Source: Enterobacter cancerogenus (GTDB taxonomy: Bacteria > Pseudomonadota > Gammaproteobacteria > Enterobacterales > Enterobacteriaceae). Taken from it: a DNA stretch of 64,000 bases. A model generated the notes under the pieces. It was not told where the DNA came from. It saw only the letters and a program-made list of their open reading frames with translations, and made no database searches. The stretch covers positions 310,001-374,000 of the forward strand of contig JRUP01000018.1 of assembly GCA_000773965.1 (NCBI GenBank). The letters are read 5' to 3'. How positions within the stretch are numbered: the stretch's first letter is position 1; the number at the start of each line of letters is the position of its first letter. The position numbers and the translations under genes are program-made. Shown piece after piece: positions 1-9,337 of the stretch.

Positions 1-3000
1 ACTCTAATGAAGTGATTCCGTACTTCAAAGATTTGACCGATGCCGATCATCAGGTGCGCGGGCTGTTCTTCCATACCCGCTTCTCAACGAACACCGATCC
101 GCACACCACCATGGCGCAGCCGTTCCGCCTGATGGCGCACAACGGTGAGCTGAACACCGACCGTAAAAACCGCATTGCAGAAGCAGCTCTGATGCTGGCG
201 CGCGGCAAGAAAATTGTGCGCCCGAAAGGCCAGTCCGACAGTTCACGTCTGGACCAGAGTATTCACAGCCGTTTGATGGAAGATAACCTCGACCTGATCA
301 ACGCCGTCGTGTCGATGATGCCGCCAGCGTGGGAGAACGATACCTCACTGTCGAATGAAGTGCGCGCGATGCTGGAATACTTCTCTCTGTATGAAGAGAA
401 GAACGATGGCCCGGCTGCACTGATCTTTGGTAACGGCGAAGTGATCGGGGCGCGCCTTGACCGCCTCGGCCTGCGTCCGTTGCGTTCGGTTGAAACCGCT
501 GAATACATCGGTGCGATGTCAGAAGCCGGCCAGATCGCCTTCCCTCCGGAAAGCGTATTGCGCCGTGGCCGTATCGAAGCGGGCGGCATGCTCTATTACG
601 ATCACAAAGAAAAACGCTCTTACACCACGGTGGAAGCGCTGGAAAAACTGGCAGCAGAGAAAGATTACCTTTCACTGTTGAGCGCAGCACGCGTTGACCT
701 GCACGATCTGCCGGAAATTCAGGCAGAACAGCTCGGCTCACCGCTGCGCTATCGTGGTGACCTCAAAACCTATCAGCGTTTTGTGGCGTATTACTACAAC
801 CAGGAAAGCTTCAAATTCATGATGGACCCGATGCTGCAAACCGGCGCTGAGAAGATCTCGGCAATGGGTTACGGCAACGCCATCAATGGCCTGTCCGACC
901 ACGAAGGCGGCATGGCGCACTACTTCTCACAACGCTTTGCTCAGGTCACCAACCCACCGCTGGACTCCATCCGTGAAGCGGATGGCATGACGCTGCGCGT
1001 GGCGCTGGGTGCGAAACCGCATCTCGGCCGCAGCAAAGGTCAGCAGGTTATCGTGCCCACGCCAATCCTGACACACCTCGATATGCTGCGTCTGCGCGAG
1101 CAAACCGTCGCCCCGTATGCGCGTTTCGAGATGCTGTATGAGCCGGTCATCGGCAAAGATATCGTCAGCCGCGCCGCCAACGCCAAAGCGCTGGAAAACG
1201 CCATTGATCATCTTGCACAGCAGGTCGTGGATTTCGCACGCCAGCAAGGCGGCATCGCGGTGATCACTGACCGCCACATCTCTTCAACTCACGCGGCGAT
1301 TCCTATGCTGCTGATGGTCTCTGCCATCAACCAGCGTTTGGTGCAGGAAGGTCTGCGTCTGGATGTTTCTCTGGTGGTAGAAAGCGGCCAGAGTATCTCC
1401 TCTCACCACATTGCAGCCACTTTAGGCTTTGGTGCGTCAGCGGTTTACCCGCTGGGCGTACAGATGCGCGCGGAAGAGAAATATGGCGAAGGCGAAGAAG
1501 GTAACAAAGCCTTCAAACGCTATGCCAAAGCCGCCGAAAAAGCCTTGATGAAGACCATGGGTAAAGTGGGTCTCTGTACCGTTGAGAGCTACAGCTGTGG
1601 TGAATTCTTTGAACCTAACTTCCTGAATACCGACGATCCGGTTCTGAAGAAGTACTTCCCGAATATCAAAACCCCTGTGGGTGGCGCGGGCTTCCCGGCT
1701 ATCGCTCAGATGGCGGTTGACTGGCATCAGAGTGCGCTGAAAATCCAGGGCGAGGCAGAAGTGCCACTGCTCGGCTTGTTCAAAGAGCGTGCGGAAGGTG
1801 CAGGTCACTCTTACGGCACCATCGCCGTGCGTACCTTTATTGATATGACGGAACAGCCGATTCGCTTCGCGGACAAAGCACGCGAAGAGGACAATTTCAT
1901 CCGTCTGATGACGCTGGCCAAACTGGACAATGCCTTCAGCATTAAAGCTGACGCATTCAAAGACAGTAGCTTCGAACGCATCCCGAACGAGATCATTGAC
2001 TCACTGGCGATCACGCCGGATTACCGTCAATTCTCCAGCCTGATGCACGCCGAGCGTAAACGTCGCCCTGCTGCGCTGCGTGACATCCTCGCGCTGCCGT
2101 GTGATTTGACCCACGTTGACAGCGAAGCGGAGTTTGGTCGTAAACTCGGCCGTTACTCACTGGTCAACAACGGTTTTGCTACCCGTGGATTGAAGTGTGA
2201 AGCGGTGGAAGGCAGCCTGAACCAGTTCGAGCTGCGCCTGATTGATTCCATCGCGGGCCTGAAGCCAGAAGATGAACGTCTGGAAGCGCTGGCACGTGCA
2301 CTGAAAACCCGCTTTAGCGACGACATCGAAAGCAGCAGCGTGGCCGGCGGTGTATTGCACATCACCGCTTACGGTAAAGCGGCAGATTATCTGTCACTGA
2401 TCTTTACCGCATTGCCTTCGCTGCCACTCGAAGAGATCCAGCCGGCACACGAAATTACCCGTACTTTCGCCTCAGGTGCGATGAGCCACGGTGCGTTGGT
2501 GGCACCTGCACATGAAGCGGTAGCACACGGCACTAACATGGTCGGCGGCATGAGTAACTGTGGTGAAGGTGGCGAGCACTATTCCCGTCACGGCACCATC
2601 CGCGCGTCACGCATTAAGCAGTTGGCGTCAGGCCGATTCGGCGTGTGGGCGGCTTATCTGGCCGATCCGATGCTGGAAGAGCTGGAGATCAAAATCGGTC
2701 AGGGCGCGAAGCCGGGTGAAGGCGGACAATTGCCTGCACCGAAAGTGACCGTGGAGATCGCCGCCGCGCGTGGCGGTACGCCGGGTGTTGAGTTGGTTTC
2801 ACCCCCACCGCACCACGATACCTACTCCATCGAGGATTTGGCGCAGCTGATCCACGACTGTAAGGCAGCGCGCGTGCGCGTTATCGTGAAACTGGTGTCT
2901 TCAGAAGGCATCGGTACTATCGCGGTGGGCGTAGCAAAAGCTGGCGCAGACGTCATTAACGTGGCAGGTAACACCGGTGGTACCGGTGCGGCCTCGGTCA

Positions 3001-4931
3001 CCAGCCTGAAATACACCGGACGCGTTGCCGAAATCGGTATCGCGGAAGTGCATCAGGCGCTGTGCGCGAATGGCCTGCGTGACAAAGTGCAGCTGCGTTG
3101 CTCCGGTGCACAACAAACCGGTAGCGATGTGATCAAATCTGCCCTGCTCGGCGGCGACAGCTTCGAGTTCGGCACCACCGCGCTGATGATGCTGAAATGC
3201 GTGATGGCGAAAAACTGTAACGTCAAATGCCCGGCCGGTTTAACCACCAACGCCGAAGCCTTTGATGGCGATCCACGCCAGCTGGCGCAGTACTTCGTTA
3301 ACGTGGCGCAGGAAGTGCGTGAGTTCCTCGCCCGCCTCGGCTTGCGCTCACTGCGCGAAGCGCGTGGTCGTTCTGACCTGCTGCACCTGATGGATCACCC
3401 GCTGGAAGTGGGCAAGCTGGATCTGCGCGCCATGTTGACCGTGGTGCCAGAGCAGAAGATCGCTAAGCCAGTGTATCTGGAGAAAGATTTTGAGCTGGAT
3501 GATAGCTGGGTTGAAGAGCTGAAAACACAGCTGATCGACCAGGCGAGCCGCGATATCGCGCTCGGCGCAGGCATAACCCTGAACAACCGTAACAAGAGCG
3601 TGGGCGGCCAGTTGGCCATCGACATCGAGCGCATGCTCAACCACGAACTGTCTGCTGAACAACGTGCTGCACTGCCAGCGGTGTTCAAAGACGATCGCGG
3701 CCGTCATTACCTGGCACCGCGCACCGTGAACATCCACACCAGCGGATCTGCCGGTCAGTCATTTGGCGCCTTCTGCAACGATGGTATGCAGATGAAGCAC
3801 TACGGCACCTGTAACGACGGCGTAGGTAAAGGTCAGTGCGGTGGCGAGCTGGTGGTGATGTCACCGGGCGGCGGCGCTCAAGACAGCGATGGCAACGTGC
3901 TGATCGGTAACTTCGCGCTGTTCGGTGCAACCGGTGGTCGCTTGTTCGTACAGGGCCAGGCGGGCGACCGTTTTGCAGTACGTAACTCCGGTGCAACCGC
4001 AGTTGTCGAAGGTGTCGGTGATTTCTGCTGTGAGTACATGACCAACGGTGCGATTTTGAACCTCGGCACCTTTGGTAAAGGCTTCGGCAACGGTATGAGC
4101 GGCGGCTTTGCTTACCAGTACGACCCGTACGGTGCTCTGGCAGGACATGCAGCAGGAGACTCCGTGCTGTTCGGTTCTATCGCTGACGAAGATGAGCTGG
4201 CGCAGGTGCACAAGCAAGCGGTACTGACCATGCTGAACTGGCATCTGGAAGCCACGCAATCTCCTCGTGCAGCCTGGCTGCTGGAGAACTGGGAAACCGA
4301 GTGCCACCACTTTGTCTATGTGATGCCGCGTTCACTGCTGCTGTATCAAGATGGTGGCGAGATCCTGAAAGCGAAATCACGTAAGGATCTGCTGGAAGAG
4401 CTGTCGACGTCACTGGCTGCACATCAGGTTGCCAAATTCAAAGCGGCCTGGCGCACGGGTAAAACCATTGCGGATGGCGCCGTACCGGCTTACGGTGCGA
4501 CCGATACGGCAGAAATGTTCGTGTTGCTCAACAACTACACCGTGCTGAGCTTCGCGCAGCAGCTGGCGCTGGGCAAACTGCCGAAAGGCACGCCTGTTGA
4601 AGATGCTGCGGTTGAGAAAGCGGTTCGTAACCTGCTGATGACCGAAGATTTTGCGCTGGTGAGCAAACTGCAACGCCATGCACGTTCTGCCATTGAGAGC
4701 TACAGCGATGACGAACTGGCGAGTCTGATTGCAGCAAAACGTATGTCCGATTACAAAGCAGCATTAACGCAACGCAACATTCGCTCCATGGACAGCCTGG
4801 CGACCTATGGCTGGATCATTTATCAGGATGCCCGCAACCGTGAGGTGCTTGGCCATCTGCCTGATTTCGAAGAGCTGTTTGCACGCGCCGCGCTGCCAGA
4901 AATCGCCGCTGCTGTCGGGAAACTTTCCTGA
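1..4931 (+). CDS. Glutamate synthase large-subunit-like protein (GltB family), 5' end outside window
   Basis: The frame is open to the window edge, so the N-terminus with its expected catalytic Cys is missing; 1639 residues are visible from the GTG at 12. Domains in order: class II glutaminase (about 1-230), central domain (about 260-680), FMN-binding TIM barrel (about 790-1150) with GGMSNCGEGGE, GAKPGEGGQLP and SPPPHHDTYSIEDL, and a GXGXG beta-helix (about 1240-1370). A further stretch of about 230 residues follows, which E. coli GltB lacks. The family converts glutamine and 2-oxoglutarate to two glutamates using electrons through a 3Fe-4S cluster. The cluster cysteines here are Cys1063, Cys1069 and Cys1073 (C-x5-C-x3-C); E. 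coli has C-x5-C-x4-C. The next gene encodes a CysJ-type diflavin reductase rather than GltD. Family assignment is firm; identity as the housekeeping GltB is doubtful because of length, variant motifs and partner. Confidence 0.88.
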   Translation, partial: SNEVIPYFKDLTDADHQVRGLFFHTRFSTNTDPHTTMAQPFRLMAHNGELNTDRKNRIAEAALMLARGKKIVRPKGQSDSSRLDQSIHSRLMEDNLDLINAVVSMMPPAWENDTSLSNEVRAMLEYFSLYEEKNDGPAALIFGNGEVIGARLDRLGLRPLRSVETAEYIGAMSEAGQIAFPPESVLRRGRIEAGGMLYYDHKEKRSYTTVEALEKLAAEKDYLSLLSAARVDLHDLPEIQAEQLGSPLRYRGDLKTYQRFVAYYYNQESFKFMMDPMLQTGAEKISAMGYGNAINGLSDHEGGMAHYFSQRFAQVTNPPLDSIREADGMTLRVALGAKPHLGRSKGQQVIVPTPILTHLDMLRLREQTVAPYARFEMLYEPVIGKDIVSRAANAKALENAIDHLAQQVVDFARQQGGIAVITDRHISSTHAAIPMLLMVSAINQRLVQEGLRLDVSLVVESGQSISSHHIAATLGFGASAVYPLGVQMRAEEKYGEGEEGNKAFKRYAKAAEKALMKTMGKVGLCTVESYSCGEFFEPNFLNTDDPVLKKYFPNIKTPVGGAGFPAIAQMAVDWHQSALKIQGEAEVPLLGLFKERAEGAGHSYGTIAVRTFIDMTEQPIRFADKAREEDNFIRLMTLAKLDNAFSIKADAFKDSSFERIPNEIIDSLAITPDYRQFSSLMHAERKRRPAALRDILALPCDLTHVDSEAEFGRKLGRYSLVNNGFATRGLKCEAVEGSLNQFELRLIDSIAGLKPEDERLEALARALKTRFSDDIESSSVAGGVLHITAYGKAADYLSLIFTALPSLPLEEIQPAHEITRTFASGAMSHGALVAPAHEAVAHGTNMVGGMSNCGEGGEHYSRHGTIRASRIKQLASGRFGVWAAYLADPMLEELEIKIGQGAKPGEGGQLPAPKVTVEIAAARGGTPGVELVSPPPHHDTYSIEDLAQLIHDCKAARVRVIVKLVSSEGIGTIAVGVAKAGADVINVAGNTGGTGAASVTSLKYTGRVAEIGIAEVHQALCANGLRDKVQLRCSGAQQTGSDVIKSALLGGDSFEFGTTALMMLKCVMAKNCNVKCPAGLTTNAEAFDGDPRQLAQYFVNVAQEVREFLARLGLRSLREARGRSDLLHLMDHPLEVGKLDLRAMLTVVPEQKIAKPVYLEKDFELDDSWVEELKTQLIDQASRDIALGAGITLNNRNKSVGGQLAIDIERMLNHELSAEQRAALPAVFKDDRGRHYLAPRTVNIHTSGSAGQSFGAFCNDGMQMKHYGTCNDGVGKGQCGGELVVMSPGGGAQDSDGNVLIGNFALFGATGGRLFVQGQAGDRFAVRNSGATAVVEGVGDFCCEYMTNGAILNLGTFGKGFGNGMSGGFAYQYDPYGALAGHAAGDSVLFGSIADEDELAQVHKQAVLTMLNWHLEATQSPRAAWLLENWETECHHFVYVMPRSLLLYQDGGEILKAKSRKDLLEELSTSLAAHQVAKFKAAWRTGKTIADGAVPAYGATDTAEMFVLLNNYTVLSFAQQLALGKLPKGTPVEDAAVEKAVRNLLMTEDFALVSKLQRHARSAIESYSDDELASLIAAKRMSDYKAALTQRNIRSMDSLATYGWIIYQDARNREVLGHLPDFEELFARAALPEIAAAVGKLS

Positions 4932-4997
4932 TAGCAGCACCAATGAATGTGTGTATATTGACTGAACATCACGAGACGGGTTTGAGTACAGATATCC

Positions 4998-6752
4998 ATG
5001 AAGATTCCTTACATTCCTGAAGATGCGCCGTTTAACGGCGAACAGAAATACTGGCTGGCGGGTTTTCTCGCCGGTCTCCACTCGCGTCTGTTGGTATTAG
5101 AAGACAAGCAGACGGCACCTGCGGCCGGTGGCGCCACCAACACGCAGTTGCACATTCTGTTCGGTTCGCAGACCGGAAACGCTGAAGCGCTGGCACAGAC
5201 TGCCGCAAAAGCCGCGCGTGCCAAAGGTCTGGTGCCGGTGGTTCAGGCATTGGGCGAAGTGGATTTGGACGTGTTTGCGACCATGCGCCATGTGCTGATT
5301 GTCACCTCCACCTACGGTGAAGGCGAAATGCCGGACAACGCACAGCTGTTCTGGCAGGCACTTTCTGCCAGCACCGCACCACGCCTGGAGCAGATGCATT
5401 TTGCTATCCTGGCGATTGGTGATACCGGATACGATGGCTTCTGTCAGGCCGGTAAGTTCTTCGATATGCGTCTGGAACAGCTGGGTGCAAAACGTGTCTT
5501 TGACCGCATCGACTGCGATATCGATTTTGAAGAGCCTTCCAGCGCATGGATTGGCGATGCAATGCCACAATTTGCCGCCAGTGCGGGCAGCAGTGGCACG
5601 GTATTAGAGAGCGCGCCAGAAGCGCCTGTCATTCCAGGTAGCAACAAACAAAACCCTTACGCGGCTGCATTGGCGACCAACAAGCGTCTCTCAGGCGAAT
5701 CATCGGCGAAAGATATTCGCCACTTTGAATTCGATCTCACTGACAGCGGCCTGAAATATGAAGCCGGTGATGCGTTGGGTGTCATCCCAGTGAACGATGC
5801 TGAGCTGGTTAGCCTGCTGTTGAGCGAATTGAAAGCGGATTACGAAACGCCAGTACCTGGCTTTGATCGTAACCTCGGCGACCTGCTGACCTATCAGTTC
5901 GAAATCTCTGAGCCATCGCGCAAGCTGATTGAGTGGGTGGGTCAGCACACTGCCAACCAGGAACTGCTGCACGTATTACAGCACGACGATAAAGACACGC
6001 TGGCTAACTGGCTGTGGGGCAAAGACACGCTGGACCTGCTGCAGCTTGAGTTGAAGCGCACGCTGTCTGTTCCAGAACTGGTGGCGATGCTGCGTCCGTT
6101 GCAGCACCGTGCGTATTCCATCTCTTCCAGCTCCAAAACGCATCCGAATCAGGTACACCTGACGATTGCTTCCGTGCGCTATCACAGCGGTGGCCGTGAG
6201 CGTAAAGGCGTCTGTTCAACCTACCTGGCTGAGCGCGTGCGTCGTGGTGAGAAGCCAGCGATCTTTATTTCGCCAAACAAAGCGTTCCGCGTGCCGGCTA
6301 ACGGCAATGCTCCGCTGATTATGGTTGGACCTGGCACCGGTATTGCCCCGTTCCGTGCCTTCCTGCAGGAACGCCAGTCAACCGGCGCTGAAGGTAAGAA
6401 CTGGCTGTTCTTCGGCGATCAGCATCAGGAACACGACTACATTTATGAAGATGAGCTTAACGGCTGGCAGCAAAGCGGTCTGTTAACACATCTCGACCTG
6501 GCATTCTCACGCGATCAGGAAGAGAAGATCTACGTGCAGAATCGTATGCTGGAAAAAGGCGCTGAGCTGTATGCCTGGCTGCAGGATGGCGCGTACTTCT
6601 ATGTTTGTGGCGATGCTTCGCGCATGGCGAAAGATGTGGATGCAGCGCTGTATGAAGTGGTGCGCCAGTTTGGTGGACTCTCTAGCGAACGTGCAGCGGC
6701 TTACATTGACCAGTTGAAGAAAGATAAGCGCTATCTGCGTGACGTCTACTAA
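4998..6752 (+). CDS. CysJ-type diflavin reductase (FMN/FAD/NADPH), probable partner of the upstream GltB-like protein
   Basis: The protein has 584 residues in the order of cytochrome P450 reductase and CysJ. An FMN-binding flavodoxin domain (about 50-195) carries GSQTGNAE and STYGEGEMPDN. An FAD-binding domain (about 210-420) carries RAYSISSS and GVCSTYLAERV. The NADPH-binding domain has GPGTGIAPFRAF and YVCGDASRM and ends in the CysJ-like RYLRDVY. Such proteins pass hydride from NADPH through FAD to FMN and on to a one-electron acceptor. In sulfite reductase the acceptor is CysI, but no cysI or cysH is next to it here. It starts 66 bp after the GltB-like gene on the same strand, so the two are probably co-transcribed, and it occupies the place where gltD would stand in E. 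coli. That it donates electrons to the GltB-like protein is inference. It could instead be a displaced CysJ. Confidence 0.85.
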   Translation: MKIPYIPEDAPFNGEQKYWLAGFLAGLHSRLLVLEDKQTAPAAGGATNTQLHILFGSQTGNAEALAQTAAKAARAKGLVPVVQALGEVDLDVFATMRHVLIVTSTYGEGEMPDNAQLFWQALSASTAPRLEQMHFAILAIGDTGYDGFCQAGKFFDMRLEQLGAKRVFDRIDCDIDFEEPSSAWIGDAMPQFAASAGSSGTVLESAPEAPVIPGSNKQNPYAAALATNKRLSGESSAKDIRHFEFDLTDSGLKYEAGDALGVIPVNDAELVSLLLSELKADYETPVPGFDRNLGDLLTYQFEISEPSRKLIEWVGQHTANQELLHVLQHDDKDTLANWLWGKDTLDLLQLELKRTLSVPELVAMLRPLQHRAYSISSSSKTHPNQVHLTIASVRYHSGGRERKGVCSTYLAERVRRGEKPAIFISPNKAFRVPANGNAPLIMVGPGTGIAPFRAFLQERQSTGAEGKNWLFFGDQHQEHDYIYEDELNGWQQSGLLTHLDLAFSRDQEEKIYVQNRMLEKGAELYAWLQDGAYFYVCGDASRMAKDVDAALYEVVRQFGGLSSERAAAYIDQLKKDKRYLRDVY

Positions 6753-6765
6753 GCGTTGCAGACAT

Positions 6766-6793
6766 AAAAAAACGGGCCAATTGGCCCGTTTTT
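6766..6793. terminator. Bidirectional rho-independent terminator
   Basis: A perfect palindrome (ACGGGCCAA/TTGGCCCGT) is flanked by an A run on the left and a T run on the right. It lies between the convergent diflavin reductase (+) and sspB (-) genes and can stop transcription from both. Confidence 0.9.
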
Positions 6794-6806
6794 TATTGCA
6801 TGCGAT

Positions 6807-7289
6807 TTACTTCACCACGCGCAATGAAGGACGTCCACCACGCGGTGGCGGTTCATCATCAGGCGAGTGATCGTTATCAGCCGCATCGTCGGGACGATCG
6901 CCATCAATCACTGACATCATCGTCTCTTCCTGGCCTTCCTGTTCGTTGGTTTCCAGCTCGTAAGCCGGTTCCGGTTCGAACATGGTGCCAGCACCGTTTT
7001 CACGTGCGTAGATGGCCAGCACAGCGGCCATTGGCACAGAAACCTGGCGCGGCACGCCGCCGAAGCGCGCATTGAAACGCACTTCGTCATTGGCGAGGTC
7101 GAGGTTACCGACAGCGCGCGGCGCAATGTTCAGAACGATCTGGCCATCACGCGCATACTCCAGCGGCACCTGCACACCAGGCAGATTGATGTCGACCACC
7201 AAATGCGGCGTCAACTGGTTATCGAGCAGCCAGTCATAAAACGCACGCAGCAGATACGGACGACGAGCCGTTAGTTGCGACATTTCCAT
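6807..7289 (-). CDS. sspB: ClpXP protease specificity-enhancing factor SspB
   Basis: SspB is a dimeric adaptor that binds the ssrA tag on stalled-ribosome products and tethers them to ClpX for degradation. The 160-residue protein starts MEMSQLTARRPYLLRAF, very like E. coli SspB. It has the folded substrate-binding domain (about 1-110), an acidic flexible linker (about 115-145), and the C-terminal ClpX-binding tail GRPSLRVVK. It lies 3 bp downstream of sspA on the same strand, the conserved sspAB operon. Length and ends match the family (165 aa in E. coli). Confidence 0.97.
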   Translation of the reverse strand: MEMSQLTARRPYLLRAFYDWLLDNQLTPHLVVDINLPGVQVPLEYARDGQIVLNIAPRAVGNLDLANDEVRFNARFGGVPRQVSVPMAAVLAIYARENGAGTMFEPEPAYELETNEQEGQEETMMSVIDGDRPDDAADNDHSPDDEPPPRGGRPSLRVVK

Positions 7290-7292
7290 ACA

Positions 7293-7934
7293 TTAGCCCC
7301 GGGCTTGCAGGCGCATTTCACGTTCCGCTTCCGTTAATGAAGCGAGGAAAGAGTCACGTTCAAATACGCGCGTCATGTAGCCTTTCAGCTCTTTAGAACC
7401 GGCACCCACCAGCTCAACGCCCATCTGCGGCAAACGCCACAGCAGCGGTGCCAGATAGCAGTCGACCAGGCTGAACTCTTCGCTCATGAAGAACGGCGTG
7501 CGCGAGAACAATGGCGCAATCGCCAGCAGTTCTTCACGCAGTTGTTTGCGCGCGGCATCTGCTTCAGCGTTGTTACCGGTTTCGATGGCGCGCATCAGGG
7601 TGTACCAGTCCTGCTCGATGCGATGCATCATCAGGCGGCTTTCACCACGGGCAACCGGGTAAACAGGCATCAGCGGTGGATGCGGGAAACGCTCATCCAG
7701 GTATTCCATGATGATGCGTGATTCATACAACGTCAGTTCACGGTCGACCAGCGTTGGTACAGTGCGATACGGGTTGAGGTCAATCAGATCCTGCGGCAGG
7801 TTATCCGTTTCAACCTGCTCGATCTCCACGCTGACGCCCTTTTCAGCCAGTACAATACGTACTTGATGGCTAAAAATGTCAGTCGGACCAGAAAACAGCG
7901 TCATTACCGAACGTTTGTTGGCAGCGACAGCCAT
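7293..7934 (-). CDS. sspA: Stringent starvation protein A (SspA)
   Basis: SspA is an RNA-polymerase-associated protein with a glutathione-S-transferase fold that acts in stationary-phase and acid-stress gene expression. The thioredoxin-like N-terminal domain begins MAVAANKRSVMTLFSGPTD, nearly identical to E. coli, and the helical GST C-terminal domain ends LTEAEREMRLQ. I chose the ATG at 7934 (213 aa) over an in-frame codon 12 bp upstream. A GGAGG ribosome-binding site lies 6 bases ahead of it, and MAVAANK is the conserved start. First gene of the sspAB operon. Confidence 0.97.
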   Translation of the reverse strand: MAVAANKRSVMTLFSGPTDIFSHQVRIVLAEKGVSVEIEQVETDNLPQDLIDLNPYRTVPTLVDRELTLYESRIIMEYLDERFPHPPLMPVYPVARGESRLMMHRIEQDWYTLMRAIETGNNAEADAARKQLREELLAIAPLFSRTPFFMSEEFSLVDCYLAPLLWRLPQMGVELVGAGSKELKGYMTRVFERDSFLASLTEAEREMRLQARG

Positions 7935-8203
7935 GAAAACCTCCAAGTTTGTTCACAAAAAGATACTGCGAATAGCCAACCACGCGGCGACTCACCTGCT
8001 CATCAGATTCGCACACAGCCAACGTCAGCGGCGCTTTCCCGTCGTCCCGACAGAAATAACACGCACAACGCTCCGGCCTGCGGGCGCAAAGTGTCAGTGA
8101 GTTTACCAGATTTTAAGCAGCTTGTGGGGCAGGGATAATGATTTGCGGGCAAAATGCGGGTAAAGCTCGCGTTTTTAGCGTGAAAAATCGTGAATGGCAG
8201 CAA
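7935..8203. other. Intergenic region between rpsI and sspA
   Basis: About 270 bases separate the sspA start from the rpsI terminator. It must contain the sspA promoter and leader. I see the GGAGG ribosome-binding site (7940-7944, minus strand) but no promoter hexamers or operator that I would defend, and no credible small gene. Confidence 0.5.
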
Positions 8204-8231
8204 TAAAAAACCCGCCGAAGCGGGTTTTTTG
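8204..8231 (-). terminator. Rho-independent terminator of rplM-rpsI
   Basis: Stem CCCGC-CGAA-GCGGG (8211-8225) is followed on the minus strand by a run of T (A run at 8205-8210 on the plus strand). It sits about 30 bases past the rpsI stop codon. Confidence 0.9.
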
Positions 8232-8261
8232 AGCAAATTGTGTCTGCCGAAGCAGCAACAA

Positions 8262-8657
<396 letters not shown>

Positions 8658-8669
8658 CTATAATCCCGA

Positions 8670-9122
<453 letters not shown>

Positions 9123-9268
9123 TTACACGTTGGTGAAATCCCAAACGCTAAGTAAACGATTGAGGCTCACACGACCATTTTGCCCAGCAAGCCACCCCTT
9201 CAAGTGAGTTACCGGATCACATCGAGTTCTTGGGAAAGAAAACCGATGCTGTAACGTGGGGTCGCAAG

Positions 9269-9298
9269 ATTATAGAGAAGTCGAACTCAAAGATCGAA
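9269..9298 (-). promoter_or_regulatory. Probable sigma-70 promoter of rplM-rpsI
   Basis: On the minus strand a perfect -10 TATAAT (plus-strand 9269-9274) follows TTCGAT (9293-9298) at 18 bp. The discriminator CTTGCGACCCC is GC-rich, as in stringently controlled ribosomal promoters. It would give a leader of roughly 160 nt ahead of rplM. Confidence 0.6.
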
Positions 9299-9337
9299 CC
9301 TTTTTGCATCGAAATCCTGCGATTTTTGCCCACGCCA

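Noticed and set aside
4998..6752. Housekeeping CysJ of the cysJIH operon
   Set aside because: The protein has all CysJ motifs, but cysI and cysH do not follow (the next genes are sspB and sspA on the other strand) and its N-terminus differs from enterobacterial CysJ. I keep it as CysJ-type only.
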